Positions 9,403 through 20,347 of a stretch of 64,000 bases of DNA are shown one piece after another; the stretch's first letter is position 1, and the number at the start of each line of letters is the position of its first letter. The translations under genes were made by a program, and so were the position numbers. The DNA lies in NCBI RefSeq assembly GCF_014649695.1, contig NZ_BMTN01000009.1, forward strand, positions 186,001 through 250,000, read 5' to 3'. Below the pieces are notes generated by a model. The model saw only the letters and a list, made by a program, of their open reading frames with translations, searched no databases and was not told the DNA's origin. The stretch comes from Streptomyces kurssanovii. Its GTDB lineage: Bacteria > Actinomycetota > Actinomycetes > Streptomycetales > Streptomycetaceae.

Positions 9403-9406
<4 letters not shown>
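8807..9406 (+). CDS. TetR family transcriptional regulator
   Basis: A 199-residue TetR repressor. The N-terminal helix-turn-helix spans about residues 12-58 (AVLDAARDCVLAVGVRRTTLTDIARRAGVSRMTLYRRWPD), followed by an all-helical ligand domain. Its stop overlaps the ATG of glpD by ATGA, and it is divergent from the AGPS-like/lipid-kinase operon 85 bp away. It probably controls both transcription units, perhaps in response to a lipid or acyl compound (inference). Confidence 0.92.
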
Positions 9407-11028
<1,622 letters not shown>

Positions 11029-11180
11029 CCTGCGCCGGCCGACGGCGGTTCCCCGCCGGGTCAGGGTCTCCGGGGGAGGGGAGCGGGACGGTCGTCATCC
11101 TCGGGGATCGGCCGGCGGCGCGTCGGGTCCGAGCGGCCGCCGGTGGCTCGGCAGCGGCGCCTTCGAGGTGAGCAGGTGGT

Positions 11181-11594
11181 TCAGCCGGCGGCGCCTTCGA
11201 CCCTGATCCGCACCTGCTCCTCCAGCCGCCTCAGACTCTGGTCGAGGGCGTCGTTCACGGCCTTCTCCCCGGGGTCGTGCGACTCGTCGAAGAACGACAG
11301 GTGGACGGTGACCTCGCTGGCGCCGGAGCCGATTCCGGCGACCTGGAGCCATCCGGCGTAGGCGCCCCCGTTCCGCGTTCCCCACTCGACCCGCATCTGG
11401 TCCTTCTCGGCCTTCAGCAGCGCGGGGGTGTCCTCGTCCGTGCGGTCCTCGTGCACGGTGACCGCGGGCAGTTCCTCGGCCCTGACGTGCAGGGCCTCGG
11501 GCAGCCAGCTGTCGAGCTGGTCCACCCGGGCCGCCTGGTCGTAGACATGCTCGGGGAGGGCGGGCATCGTGTGGGAACGCTCGTATTCGCTCAT
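11181..11594 (-). CDS. SRPBCC (START-like) family protein
   Basis: A 137-residue protein with the outline of a polyketide-cyclase/START-like fold: an N-terminal helix and strand (HTMPALPEHVYDQAARVDQLDSWLP), a central glycine-rich strand pair (GTRNGGAYAGWLQVAGIGSGASEVTVHLSFF) and a long C-terminal helix. These proteins bind hydrophobic ligands; no function can be assigned. AAGGAA precedes the ATG. It is divergent from the graspetide genes with a 400-bp spacer. Confidence 0.65.
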   Translation of the reverse strand: MSEYERSHTMPALPEHVYDQAARVDQLDSWLPEALHVRAEELPAVTVHEDRTDEDTPALLKAEKDQMRVEWGTRNGGAYAGWLQVAGIGSGASEVTVHLSFFDESHDPGEKAVNDALDQSLRRLEEQVRIRVEGAAG

Positions 11595-11993
11595 CAGTGC
11601 ACCATTCCTTGCCGATCCATCGAAAACGGAATCCTCGACGAACGCTTGCCCCGAGGGCACGACTTGAAGCTCTGACGCCGATCGGCCCACCCGTTCGCCG
11701 GGATGTCCTGAATCGAGGAGGTTTGGAGTGTCGTCTGGGTCACGTTGGGGCCATGGTGTGAAACCTGTGGGGCTGATGGTGCGTCTGTCTTGACGGCGCC
11801 GGGAGGCAGCGGAAGGCGGCGAAGGGGCGGCGGGGGTGCCGTCGCGGAGCTGTCGGCCGGTGGCCTCAGATGGGGGAGCCGCAGAGGAACAGCATTCACA
11901 TGGTCACGGTGCGTAATGAAACCATTACTTCTCAAACACGTACTGTCACATGAGGAGCCCGGGCAGGCGCGCACGGGCAGGGGAGGAAAAGAC
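11595..11993. other. Spacer upstream of graspetide genes
   Basis: No gene seen. The right part is less GC-rich than its surroundings and holds the palindrome described separately; a promoter for the tgm operon is expected between about 11890 and 11960. Confidence 0.5.
11913..11928. promoter_or_regulatory. Palindrome, candidate operator of the tgm operon
   Basis: GTAATG and CATTAC arms flank AAAC, a perfect 16-bp dyad about 65 bp upstream of the TgmA start in a locally AT-richer patch. Position and symmetry suggest an operator for a dimeric regulator; which one is unknown, as no regulator gene adjoins the operon. Confidence 0.45.
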
Positions 11994-12185
11994 ATGAAAC
12001 CGTTCGCGTGGAACTACGCACGCCCTGTCGAGCCGGCCACGGGTATCGAGCCTTATGCGTACGACGCCGCCTTGCAGTTGAACGTGCTGCCCGACGGGAG
12101 GCCCGCCATCATGGACCGGGGTCTGCTCGCCGCTGCGGGGACGACGACCTCCAAGGCCGGCTCCGCGACCCACTTCGACGACTGA
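11994..12185 (+). CDS. tgmA: ATP-grasp-modified RiPP (graspetide) precursor
   Basis: A 63-residue precursor of the family paired with GRASP_SAV_5884-type maturases. The leader is unmistakable: MKPFAWNYARP, then a conserved YAYDAALQLNVLPDGRP box recognised by the ligase. The core follows, LLAAAGTTTSKAGSATHFDD, with three threonines, two serines and two C-terminal aspartates. In related graspetides such as fuscimiditide, Thr hydroxyls are joined to Asp side chains as ester links; the TTT and HFDD ends make that linkage likely here. GGGAGGAAAAG gives an excellent ribosome site. The maturase gene follows after 12 bp. Confidence 0.92.
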   Translation: MKPFAWNYARPVEPATGIEPYAYDAALQLNVLPDGRPAIMDRGLLAAAGTTTSKAGSATHFDD

Positions 12186-12197
12186 CCGGCGTGCGAC

Positions 12198-13127
12198 GTG
12201 ACAGTGCTGGTGCTCACGTGCGAGGCGGATGTCACCGCTGACATGGTCGTGGCGGAACTGCACGAACAGGGCGTCCCGCTCGTCCGGTTCGACCCCGCCG
12301 ACCTCCCTGGCACAGGCGCTCTCTCCGCGGAGTATGTGCGGGGCGAGTTCCGCGGCTATCTGTCGATCGGCGGCCGTGTGGCGAGCATGCAGGGCCTGCG
12401 GTCCGTCTGGATCCGCAGGCCCGGTGAACCGGCGGCCCACGCCGCCGAACCCTCCGAATGGCTGAGCGTCGAGACCGCCCACGCCCTGTACGGAATGCTC
12501 GACTGTACGGGCGCGCGGTGGATGAACCATCCCAGCGCCGCGGCCAAGGCCCGGCGTAAACCGTGGCAGTTGCGCGTCGCGCACCAGAGCGGCTTCCCGG
12601 TGCCGGCCACGCTGCTCACCACCCATCCGTCGATGGCCCGTCAATTCGCGGAGCAGTACCGGAACGTGGTCGTGAAGTCCGTGTCCGGGAAGTCGCCGGG
12701 GGATCCGCCGATGGCGCTGCCGACCACGCTCGTGCCGCCGGACGCCGACTTCTCCGGTGTGGCCGCGGCGCCGACGTTGTTGCAGCGCTATGTCGCCAAG
12801 CGTGCCGATGTCCGGTTGACCAGTGTGGGGGACCAGCACTTCGCCGCCCGCAAGGCGGCGGAGCCGGGTCAGGTCGACGGCCGTTACGGGGACACGGGCC
12901 ACGAGTGGGAGCCGGTGGAGGTGCCGGCCCAGATCGCCAGGGCCGTCGAGGCGTACAAGAAGCAGGCCGAACTCGCCTACGGGGCCTTCGACTTCGCGGA
13001 GGACTCGACGGGCACGTGGTGGTTCCTCGAGTGCAACCAGGGCGGGCAGTTCGGTTTCGTGGAGCTGGAGACGGGGCTGCCGATCGCGCGTGCGGTTGCG
13101 TCGTGGCTGGGGGCCGAGCCCATGTGA
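12198..13127 (+). CDS. tgmB: ATP-grasp RiPP maturase (graspetide ligase)
   Basis: A 309-residue ATP-grasp ligase of the SAV_5884/TgmB type. It begins VLVLTCEADVTADMVVAELHEQGVPLVRFD (N-domain), with a central lid region (VVVKSVSGKSPGDPP) and the C-terminal metal/ATP site FAEDSTGTWWFLECNQGGQFGF, where E and N of ECNQGGQ are the expected magnesium ligands. It should activate aspartate side chains of TgmA as acyl-phosphates and close ester or amide rings with core threonines. The GTG start is 12 bp after tgmA, so the two are coupled. No O-methyltransferase, often the third gene of such clusters, lies downstream. Confidence 0.92.
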   Translation: MTVLVLTCEADVTADMVVAELHEQGVPLVRFDPADLPGTGALSAEYVRGEFRGYLSIGGRVASMQGLRSVWIRRPGEPAAHAAEPSEWLSVETAHALYGMLDCTGARWMNHPSAAAKARRKPWQLRVAHQSGFPVPATLLTTHPSMARQFAEQYRNVVVKSVSGKSPGDPPMALPTTLVPPDADFSGVAAAPTLLQRYVAKRADVRLTSVGDQHFAARKAAEPGQVDGRYGDTGHEWEPVEVPAQIARAVEAYKKQAELAYGAFDFAEDSTGTWWFLECNQGGQFGFVELETGLPIARAVASWLGAEPM

Positions 13128-13193
13128 TCGGGCGGCGGGCGCTGCGGCCGGGGGCGACGAGTCCGGGCTCCAGGGCCGGTTCCGCGGTTGCCA

Positions 13194-13230
13194 GGGGCAG
13201 GGGCAGGGGCAGGGGCTGGGGCTGGGGCTG
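13194..13230. repeat. Hexanucleotide microsatellite
   Basis: About four GGGGCA units run directly into three GGGGCT units in the short spacer after tgmB. It could form a G-rich structure in the convergent spacer; no other role is evident. Confidence 0.85.
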
Positions 13231-13242
13231 CGATCGTGCTGT

Positions 13243-13641
13243 TCAGGTGCGGCCGCGTCGCCACTCGTCGACGACGGCTTCCACGTCGAACGGCTTCAGC
13301 CCGAGGGGCGGCCCGGGCGGTGGCCGGCGGATCGCTGCCGCGATCTTCCGGTTGATGTTCTCGACGATGCGCCGGACCGTGGATTCCGACGGTGCCCGCG
13401 CGGCCTTCTCCAGTGCCTCTTCCGCCTCTTTGCGCAGTGCGAGCGTCGGCGGAAGGAAGCCGAGCCCCTCGCGGTGCATCTTCCCCTTGATCCACCACAT
13501 CTCGTCGTAGGCGTCCCCGGCGGCGGGAAGGGGCCGGCCGAATCCAGGCAGATCGCGGAACTCGCCGCGCTCCGCGGCTTCGCGGATCTGTTTGTCGACC
13601 CAGGACTCGAAGCTGACGCCCGGCGGTTTGCGCTCGGTCAT
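13243..13641 (-). CDS. DUF1992 (DnaJ-C28-like) domain protein
   Basis: A 132-residue protein matching DUF1992: ERKPPGVSFESWVDKQIREAAERGEFRDLPGFGRPLP at the N-terminus (the PGxGxPL element), then DEMWWIKGKMHREGLGFLPPTLALRKEAEE. The domain also occurs in eukaryotic DNAJC28, but no J domain is present and no biochemical function is known. It is convergent with tgmB. Confidence 0.88.
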   Translation of the reverse strand: MTERKPPGVSFESWVDKQIREAAERGEFRDLPGFGRPLPAAGDAYDEMWWIKGKMHREGLGFLPPTLALRKEAEEALEKAARAPSESTVRRIVENINRKIAAAIRRPPPGPPLGLKPFDVEAVVDEWRRGRT

Positions 13642-14354
13642 GCGTTCCAGCGTACGTCGCCTTCTGGCGGTCGGCAGACACCCGGATGTGCCCGTCCGGT
13701 ACCCGGCCGCGGCGGCAGCCCACCCACGCGACCGGCCCCGCCCTGGGTCGCCGCGCCTTCCGCGTCACGGCCCGGTTCGGCCTGGCGCCGTCGTCGGGGG
13801 CAGGGCGAGCCCTTGCTGTGGGCAGGCGCCTCTGCTGCGTCAGAGGCACCTGGCCCGAGGATCACGGTTCGATGCCGCTCGGAGCCATGACCCGGCGCGG
13901 CAGCGGTATGCCCCTGCCGCCATGGGCGGAAGTGAAGCGGAATCAATGGTTCCGTGACATCCGCCACAGCCGTTTCCGGACACAAGGGGGGCCGATAGTA
14001 GATGTCACTCTTGGTGACATAGGATTATTTGTCCCTTTCGGTAGGGACATACCCCGCACATCGTTCGGCGGTCTTCCCTCTTCCTCGCGGATGTGCCCGC
14101 CGGCCCGGCGGCGAAGGCCCTTTGGCGGTGCGTCAAAAAGTCCGCAAGGGTCCGTGTGCGGGTCAGCACGGCCTCGCGCTCATGGCAAGGGCGGCCCGGA
14201 TCTACGACTCCCGGTAGTAGTCGGCGCTCGTTGCCCTCCGCGCGCGGCCGTCCTCACAATGGCTGCCCCGCAAACGGCGCCGCCGCAGGTCGCACACAGA
14301 CGGGCCGGGCCAACAGATCTCGGTGGCGCTCCGCGATGACAATTGAGGTCACAC
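13642..14354. other. Long leader/intergenic region before CAP-domain gene
   Basis: 713 bp with no convincing coding frame. The section 13980-14060 is strikingly less GC-rich and contains two stem-loops around a TAGGAT element (see separate entry), which looks like a regulated promoter. If so, the CAP gene has a leader of roughly 320 nt, or a separate small transcript lies here. I could not match it to a known riboswitch class by eye. Confidence 0.5.
14002..14049 (+). promoter_or_regulatory. Twin inverted repeats around a -10-like TAGGAT
   Basis: ATGTCAC and GTGACAT arms (14002-14008, 14014-14020) and TGTCCCT and AGGGACA arms (14030-14036, 14043-14049) are both perfect 7-bp dyads, starting 28 bp apart. 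Between them lies TAGGATT (14020-14026), close to the streptomycete -10 consensus. The layout suggests a promoter with two operator half-units on the strand leading to the CAP-domain gene. Confidence 0.5.
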
Positions 14355-15170
14355 ATGAGCAAGCACCGCAGAACGACGCACTACCGGAAGATAACCATCG
14401 CCGCCGTCGCCATGGCGGCCGTGGGCGTGCCCTCTGTCGCCATGGCCTGTATGGACGGGCAGGGCAGCCAGGACAGCCGGTCCCACGACAGGTGGCAGAG
14501 TGCGCATTCCGGCCAGCGGTGGGACGGTGACGAGTCCGACCGTCGCTGGGACAGGGACAGGGACAGGGACAGGGCCGACCGGCGGTGGGACGGGGGCAAG
14601 TGGGACCGTGAGCCGACCACGCCCGTGTCGCCGACCCCCACCACGACGCCTACCACCCCGAAGCCGGCGGCGCCCAAGCCGACCGCGCCCAAGCCCACCG
14701 CGACGAAGCCGGCGGCGCCCAAGCCGACCGCGCCCGAGCCGGTGACCCCCAAGCCGACCGCACCCTCGACCGCCCCGTCCACGGAGGCGCCGGCCTCCGG
14801 CAACGTGTCCCGCGTCGTGGCGCTCGTCAACAGCGAGCGCAGCAAGGCCGGATGCTCCCCGGTGACGTTGAACGCGAAGCTCACCAAGGCCGCGCAGGCT
14901 CACAGCGAGGACATGGCGGCCCACCGGAACATGTCCCACACGGGCTCCGACGGATCCGACGCGGGCGCCCGGATCACGCGCGCCGGGTACACCTGGAGCA
15001 CGTACGGCGAGAACGTCGCCTACGGTTACGCCACTCCCGAGAGCGTCATGGCGGCCTGGATGGCCAGTCCCGGCCACAAGCGCAACATCCTCGACTGCGG
15101 GTTCAAGGAGATCGGCGTCGGCCTCGCGCAGCCCGACAACTACTGGACCCAGGACTTCGGCACGGCCTGA
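14355..15170 (+). CDS. Secreted CAP-domain (SCP/PR1-like) protein
   Basis: A 271-residue exported protein. A Sec signal (basic start, TIAAVAMAAVGVPSVAMA) is followed by a region rich in Asp/Arg/Trp and a low-complexity linker with repeated APKPT units (about residues 95-150). The C-terminal CAP domain starts near VVALVNSERSKAGCSPVTL and shows the family signatures SEDMAAHRNMSHTGSDG, YGENVAYGY and AWMASPGHKRNILD. CAP domains are found in secreted proteins that bind lipids or act on envelopes; the enzymatic role is uncertain. Two cysteines in the domain could form a disulfide. GAGGT precedes the ATG. A double hairpin terminator follows. Confidence 0.88.
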   Translation: MSKHRRTTHYRKITIAAVAMAAVGVPSVAMACMDGQGSQDSRSHDRWQSAHSGQRWDGDESDRRWDRDRDRDRADRRWDGGKWDREPTTPVSPTPTTTPTTPKPAAPKPTAPKPTATKPAAPKPTAPEPVTPKPTAPSTAPSTEAPASGNVSRVVALVNSERSKAGCSPVTLNAKLTKAAQAHSEDMAAHRNMSHTGSDGSDAGARITRAGYTWSTYGENVAYGYATPESVMAAWMASPGHKRNILDCGFKEIGVGLAQPDNYWTQDFGTA

Positions 15171-15201
15171 CAGACGCACTGCGAAAGGTCGGCGCATCGG
15201 C

Positions 15202-15256
15202 GCGAGGCCCCTGCCGTGCTCGAACGGCGGGGGCCTCGCCGTTCGAGCACGGCAGG
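15202..15256. terminator. Overlapping double hairpin, bidirectional terminator
   Basis: Two stems share sequence. Stem A pairs 15202-15211 with 15230-15239 (10 bp, with a smaller hairpin in its loop). Stem B pairs 15210-15228 with 15238-15256 (19 bp, perfect, 9-nt loop). They cannot form together. The element sits between the convergent CAP and DUF427 genes and should end transcription from both sides. Confidence 0.8.
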
Positions 15257-15295
15257 CGCTCGTCACGCCACGGCCCGGTGTCAGCAACCCCCGCG

Positions 15296-16126
15296 TCAGG
15301 ATGCCCCGCGTGACGGCGTGCTGAAGAACGAGACGGGGCGCTTCAGGCGCTCGCCGTCCACGACGATGTCGACGGACTCGTTGTAGAAGGCCACCCGGTC
15401 CTTGATGATCTCCACAGAAGGCAGCGGATCGGGGTAGCTCCAGGCGATGTCGGGCCGTACGTCGCCGCTGCCCGCCCACGACCAGTAGTCCGTCGCCACA
15501 CCCTTGTACGGGCAGCGGGTCCGCGAACCGGTCGGAGCGAAGAGTTCGAGGCGGACGTCCTCGCGCGGGAAGTAGTAGCGGACCGGCAGGTGTGTCTCGA
15601 ACAGCAGGACAGGCGTCCGCGTGTCCGCCACGACTGTGCCCTCGATCTCCACCTGGACGTGCCGGCTGCTGGGCAGGGCGTCCACCCGCTTATGAGGATC
15701 GCGAGGGTGCACGAAGATCTCCTCGTCCTCTTCGTACCAGTGGTCGAGCACGTCCCGCCCGAACCACTCGAAACAGACGTGACCCGCCAGTTCCTCACCG
15801 GGGTAGGTCCAGGCCGCCGCCGGGACGGTCCCGTCGGCGAGCACGAGATCGTAGAAGAGCGTCGCGCCCCCATGACGCCGGGGGTTGGCCGGCCGCGCGG
15901 TCTCCCGCAGCAGATCCATACGCACGTCACCGGCCGGGAACGCGTACAGGGGTACGGGACGACCGGGCTCCCACACGAGCACCGGCCGGCGGCTGTCCAC
16001 GACCGTGACCTCCCCCTTCGTGGCACGCACCCAGCGTTCACTCGGCTCCCAGACCACGCTGTCGATCGTCTCGGACCCACGGCGTACGACCGGCACGGAT
16101 GGCGCGCTCCCATCGGGTGTGGTCAT
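15296..16126 (-). CDS. DUF427 domain protein, two repeats
   Basis: A 276-residue protein with two copies of the small beta-barrel DUF427 domain. Repeat 1 is about residues 40-130 ([34 protein letters not shown], then [19 protein letters not shown]) and repeat 2 about 160-250 ([32 protein letters not shown], then [25 protein letters not shown]). The family is common in actinobacteria and has no settled function. GGAGGAG precedes the ATG at 16126. Confidence 0.88.
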   Translation of the reverse strand: MTTPDGSAPSVPVVRRGSETIDSVVWEPSERWVRATKGEVTVVDSRRPVLVWEPGRPVPLYAFPAGDVRMDLLRETARPANPRRHGGATLFYDLVLADGTVPAAAWTYPGEELAGHVCFEWFGRDVLDHWYEEDEEIFVHPRDPHKRVDALPSSRHVQVEIEGTVVADTRTPVLLFETHLPVRYYFPREDVRLELFAPTGSRTRCPYKGVATDYWSWAGSGDVRPDIAWSYPDPLPSVEIIKDRVAFYNESVDIVVDGERLKRPVSFFSTPSRGAS

Positions 16127-16592
16127 CGCTCTCTCCTCCTCGCTCCGGCAGCGGCCCACCGGAGGTCGTAAGCGCCGGCGCCGCGGTGCCGCGTCGTCAT
16201 CCATGTCCACGCTGCTCCGGATCACGGCTGCGCGCAAACGTCCTCTCCGACCCGACCGGCGCGACTTCGGCGGCAGGTGCGGGGCGGTCCTTGACTTGGA
16301 GTGCACACCAAGACCTAGCGTTCATGGCACGGCCCCACCGAGAAGGTGCACGGCCCCACCGAGCGCGGTGCCCCGGCCCTCTCATGCCTTCGCGCCGAGC
16401 GCCACGGCACGGCTTCGGGGGTGCCGACTCGCGGGATCTGCCGCTCCGTTGGTGCGTGGGGCGGTGGGACGACGAGGCCGCGGGCGCGGAGTGCGCTGTG
16501 CCGAGGGACGTCGCGCCGCGGAAGCGCGCGGCGAGCGCCAGGGCGCGCCGCGCCCACCGAACGAAAGATCAAGACAGCGACGAAAGGCTTCG
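16127..16592. other. Divergent spacer with MerR-type promoter
   Basis: 466 bp between the DUF427 and aldo/keto reductase genes. It contains the MerR-type promoter described separately and two direct CACGGCCCCACCGAG repeats (16328-16342, 16349-16363). A 90-codon frame from ATG 16324 ends in ATGA over the reductase start, but its Arg-rich composition gives no support for being a real protein. Confidence 0.5.
16291..16321 (+). promoter_or_regulatory. MerR-family-type promoter/operator
   Basis: TTGACT (16291-16296) and TAGCGT (16316-16321) are separated by 19 bp, the over-long spacing typical of MerR-activated promoters. The spacer carries an 18-bp dyad, CTTGGAGTGCACACCAAG (16295-16312). This is the classic architecture in which a MerR dimer twists the DNA to activate transcription. 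It points toward the aldo/keto reductase gene, about 270 bp away. No merR gene lies beside it. Confidence 0.75.
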
Positions 16593-17588
<996 letters not shown>

Positions 17589-17631
17589 GGTGAGCTGAGA
17601 GGTCCACGCAGCGCGGGCCGGGCGCCGGTCC

Positions 17632-17670
17632 GTGACGGTGATGTCCGGCGAACCTCCCCGGAACCGTCAC
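17632..17670. terminator. Bulged hairpin after aldo/keto reductase
   Basis: GTGACGGT (17632-17639) pairs with ACCGTCAC (17663-17670), and inner arms TCCGG/CCGGA close a 9-nt loop, with a 4-nt bulge on the left side. It lies 43 bp after the reductase stop and should separate it from the permease gene. Confidence 0.6.
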
Positions 17671-17763
17671 CTCAGCGGCACCGCATGTCGTCTACCGCCG
17701 GCGGCCGGCCTGGGTCATCATGAGCCGCCATCGGACGACAGCAGTCTGCGAAGAGGTGAACTC

Positions 17764-19194
17764 ATGGCAGGGCTCCGGACGGGTCAGGGCGTATTGCGCC
17801 GTAAGCCCATCGAGCAGATCGAAGAAGGCGCTCCGAGCGAGCAGCTCACCAGAACGCTCGGCCTCGGGCAGCTGACGGCCATCGGTGTCGGCGGCATCAT
17901 CGGTGCCGGGATCTTCGCCCTCGCCGGCGCCGTCGCGAACGGCACCGCGGGGCCCGCGGTGCTCGTCTCGTTCCTGATCGCGGGCGTGGCGAGCGCGGCC
18001 GCGGCCTTCTCCTACGCCGAGTTCGCGGGACTGATCCCGAAGGCGGGTTCGGCCTACACCTACGGCTATGCCGTGCTCGGCGAGCTGGCGGGGTGGTTCA
18101 TCGGCTGGGACCTGCTGCTGGAGTACACGGCGATCGTGGCAGTCGTCGCCATCGGGATCTCGGGCTACTTCGGCTTCCTCCTGGGGGCGCTGGGGGTGGA
18201 CCTGCCCCCGTGGATGCTGGGCGCGCCGGGCACAGGGGAGGGGCACCAGGTCGATCTGTTCGCGATGGTCCTGTGCCTGTTCACCGCATACCTGCTCACC
18301 CTCGGGATCAAGAACGCGGCCCGGTTCGAGACGGTCGTCGTGGTGCTGAAGGTCCTGGTCGTCCTGCTGGTGATCGTGGTCGGCTTCTTCCACATCGACA
18401 CCTCCAACTACAACCCGTTCTTCCCGTACGGCGTCGGCGGGGCGTTCACTGGTGCGGCGACCGTCTTCTTCGCGGTGTTCGGGTACGACGCCATGTCGAC
18501 GGCGGCCGAGGAGTCCAAGGACGCGCAGCGCCACATGCCGAAGGCGATCATGTACTCGCTGGCGATCTCGATGGTGCTGTACGTGCTGGCCTGTCTGGTG
18601 CTGACGGGTATGCAGAACTACTCGGAGATCGACCCGGAGAGCGGCTTCTCCACGGCCTTCGAGTCGGTGGGGCTGCCCGGTCTCGCGAACCTCATCGCGG
18701 TGGGCGCGATCATCGGCATCCTCACCGTGATGTTCACGTTCATGCTGGGGGTGACCCGGGTGTGGTTCTCGATGAGCCGTGACGGGCTGCTGCCGCACTG
18801 GTTCGCGAAGACCCATCCGACGCGGCACGTGCCGGTGCGGGTGACGTGGATCGTCGGGGTGGGCTCGGCCCTGATCGCCGGATTCCTGCCGATCGGCGAG
18901 GCCGCGGAGCTGACGAACATCGGCATTCTGCTGGCGTTCGTCGTGGTGTGCATCGCGGTGATCGTGCTGCGTTACCGGCAGCCGGACCTCCCGCGGAAGT
19001 TCCGCTGCCCCGGGATGCCGTTCGTCCCGGCGATCGGTGTCGCGTTCTCGCTCTGGCTGATCACGTTCCTCGCGTGGCAGACCTGGCTCCGGTTCGCGGT
19101 GTGGCTCGTGATCGGCCTGGTGATCTACTTCGGTTACTCGTACCGGAATTCGAACCTGGCGAGGGAGAGCGAGGCGGGGCCCGAACAGCCGTGA
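17764..19194 (+). CDS. APC family amino acid permease (cationic amino acid type)
   Basis: A 476-residue integral membrane transporter with about 12 predicted segments. After a basic N-terminus, TM1 contains the APC substrate-binding motif GVGGIIGAGIFALAG. FGYDAMSTAAEESKDAQRHMPKAI is the conserved TM6-loop element of the cationic amino acid transporter (CAT)/YfnA group, and a C-terminal RKFRCPGMPFVPAIG loop precedes the last TMs. It imports amino acids, probably basic or small neutral ones, with protons. GAGGTG precedes ATG 17764. Monocistronic by appearance. Confidence 0.9.
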   Translation: MAGLRTGQGVLRRKPIEQIEEGAPSEQLTRTLGLGQLTAIGVGGIIGAGIFALAGAVANGTAGPAVLVSFLIAGVASAAAAFSYAEFAGLIPKAGSAYTYGYAVLGELAGWFIGWDLLLEYTAIVAVVAIGISGYFGFLLGALGVDLPPWMLGAPGTGEGHQVDLFAMVLCLFTAYLLTLGIKNAARFETVVVVLKVLVVLLVIVVGFFHIDTSNYNPFFPYGVGGAFTGAATVFFAVFGYDAMSTAAEESKDAQRHMPKAIMYSLAISMVLYVLACLVLTGMQNYSEIDPESGFSTAFESVGLPGLANLIAVGAIIGILTVMFTFMLGVTRVWFSMSRDGLLPHWFAKTHPTRHVPVRVTWIVGVGSALIAGFLPIGEAAELTNIGILLAFVVVCIAVIVLRYRQPDLPRKFRCPGMPFVPAIGVAFSLWLITFLAWQTWLRFAVWLVIGLVIYFGYSYRNSNLARESEAGPEQP

Positions 19195-19286
19195 CATGAC
19201 CGGCCGGCCGCCCCCCTGGCGGGCTCGCCGGTGTCAGAGCTTCCGTTCCGGTCTTGGCCGGGGACACGGCGGGGCGGTCCATGGCG

Positions 19287-19766
19287 TCAGTGACGGGCGG
19301 GGCCGTGGGGAACCGGCGCCTCACGGGCTTCGCCGTGCTCGCGTACCGCGATCCTGGCCAGCTTCGTCAGCATCATGCCGTTGCGGACCGCGACGACGTA
19401 GTCCACGGGGAGGCCGTGCATCCGGGTGCCGGGGCCCCGCAGGGGGTGCCAGTCGAGGATGAAGAGGGTGTTCTCGCCCCAGGGGATCAGGTTCATGGCG
19501 ATGCGGGCTGCGCCGAGGGGGTCCGCCTTCGCCTCCAGTTCCAGGCGGTGGTGCGGTTCGCAGATGCGGACGACGCAGGTGTCGTCGAGGGTCAAGGGGC
19601 CTACGCCGACGCGGACTTGCAGGCGTGCGCCCACGTCCGGCCAGTGCGGGTCCGCGGCGAGAACCTGCTGCGTTCCTGTCACCCACTCCCCGTAGCGACG
19701 GCCGTCGGACAGCAGACTCCACACCTCGGACGGTGAGCTCAGGATGAGACGGCGGTTCCGGGCCAC
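19287..19766 (-). CDS. SRPBCC family protein (polyketide cyclase/dehydrase-like)
   Basis: A 159-residue START-like protein: RRLILSSPSEVWSLLSDGRRYGEWVTGTQQVL (helix-grip start), RVGVGPLTLDDTCVVRICEPHHRLELEA, and a long C-terminal helix GLPVDYVVAVRNGMMLTKLARIA. This group is often annotated as polyketide cyclase/dehydrase, but most members bind lipids without a known reaction. GTG 19766 with AGGGG upstream is the best start; a frame continues to 19841 without support. Confidence 0.7.
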   Translation of the reverse strand: MARNRRLILSSPSEVWSLLSDGRRYGEWVTGTQQVLAADPHWPDVGARLQVRVGVGPLTLDDTCVVRICEPHHRLELEAKADPLGAARIAMNLIPWGENTLFILDWHPLRGPGTRMHGLPVDYVVAVRNGMMLTKLARIAVREHGEAREAPVPHGPARH

Positions 19767-20347
19767 GCTGACACGCCCCTTCTGATGTCGGAGGAGGTGC
19801 CGCAGGTCCTGACTCCCTGGAGGAGACCGTCCATCCGGCACGGCAGGCGCTGGTCAACCGCGAAGCCCGCGACCCCGGCTCTGCTCCGGCTCCTCGAACC
19901 CGAGCGAAGGCGGGAGCGGCACGGAAGGCCTTCTCAGCTGCTCAGCGTGCTTCTCGACACTAGCCGGGCGGCAGAACACGGGCATTCGCAGCCGGCGGGC
20001 CGATCGGGACTCGGCGTACGCACACGGGGGACATCGGGCCGATCACGGGAGCGCAGGCGTCGGCCCTCCCGTGGGGAGGGCGGGAGGGACGGCGGGGGAT
20101 CGCCCCTGATCAGGGGGAGCCTGCCGCTCAGCATGGCACCAATTCCAGCCACAGGGCAGAGCTGTGCGGGCTTGAATTCGGGCAAGGAGGCGACGTGTGC
20201 CTGACGCCGGACGCCGCCGCCCGGCCAAGGGGGCTCCCCGGCCGCACCGGTCTCCCTCTCCGCAGGCGGGAGCCGGAAGACAGCGCGTGGGTTGCCACCG
20301 AATGGTTGATCGAGCGTGCGGAACCAGCCCCCGGTCCCCGGGGCGGC
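19767..20347. other. Intergenic, no gene seen
   Basis: 581 bp between two minus-strand genes. A GTG at 20195 with a good GGAGG box opens a long plus-strand frame, but it runs antisense through the following membrane protein gene and looks like a mirror frame. Nothing else can be supported. Confidence 0.5.

Noticed and set aside
13194-13230. CRISPR-like or other arrayed repeats
   Set aside because: The repeats here and elsewhere are microsatellite or spacer duplications without the unit/spacer structure of CRISPR arrays, and no cas genes are present.
14026-14354. Possible c-di-AMP (ydaO) riboswitch before the secreted CAP-domain gene
   Set aside because: Considered because such riboswitches often precede cell-wall genes in Streptomyces, but I could not find the conserved core motifs by eye.
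17692-19197. 501-codon minus-strand frame
   Set aside because: A mirror of the permease gene with Arg/His/Asp-rich nonsense composition.
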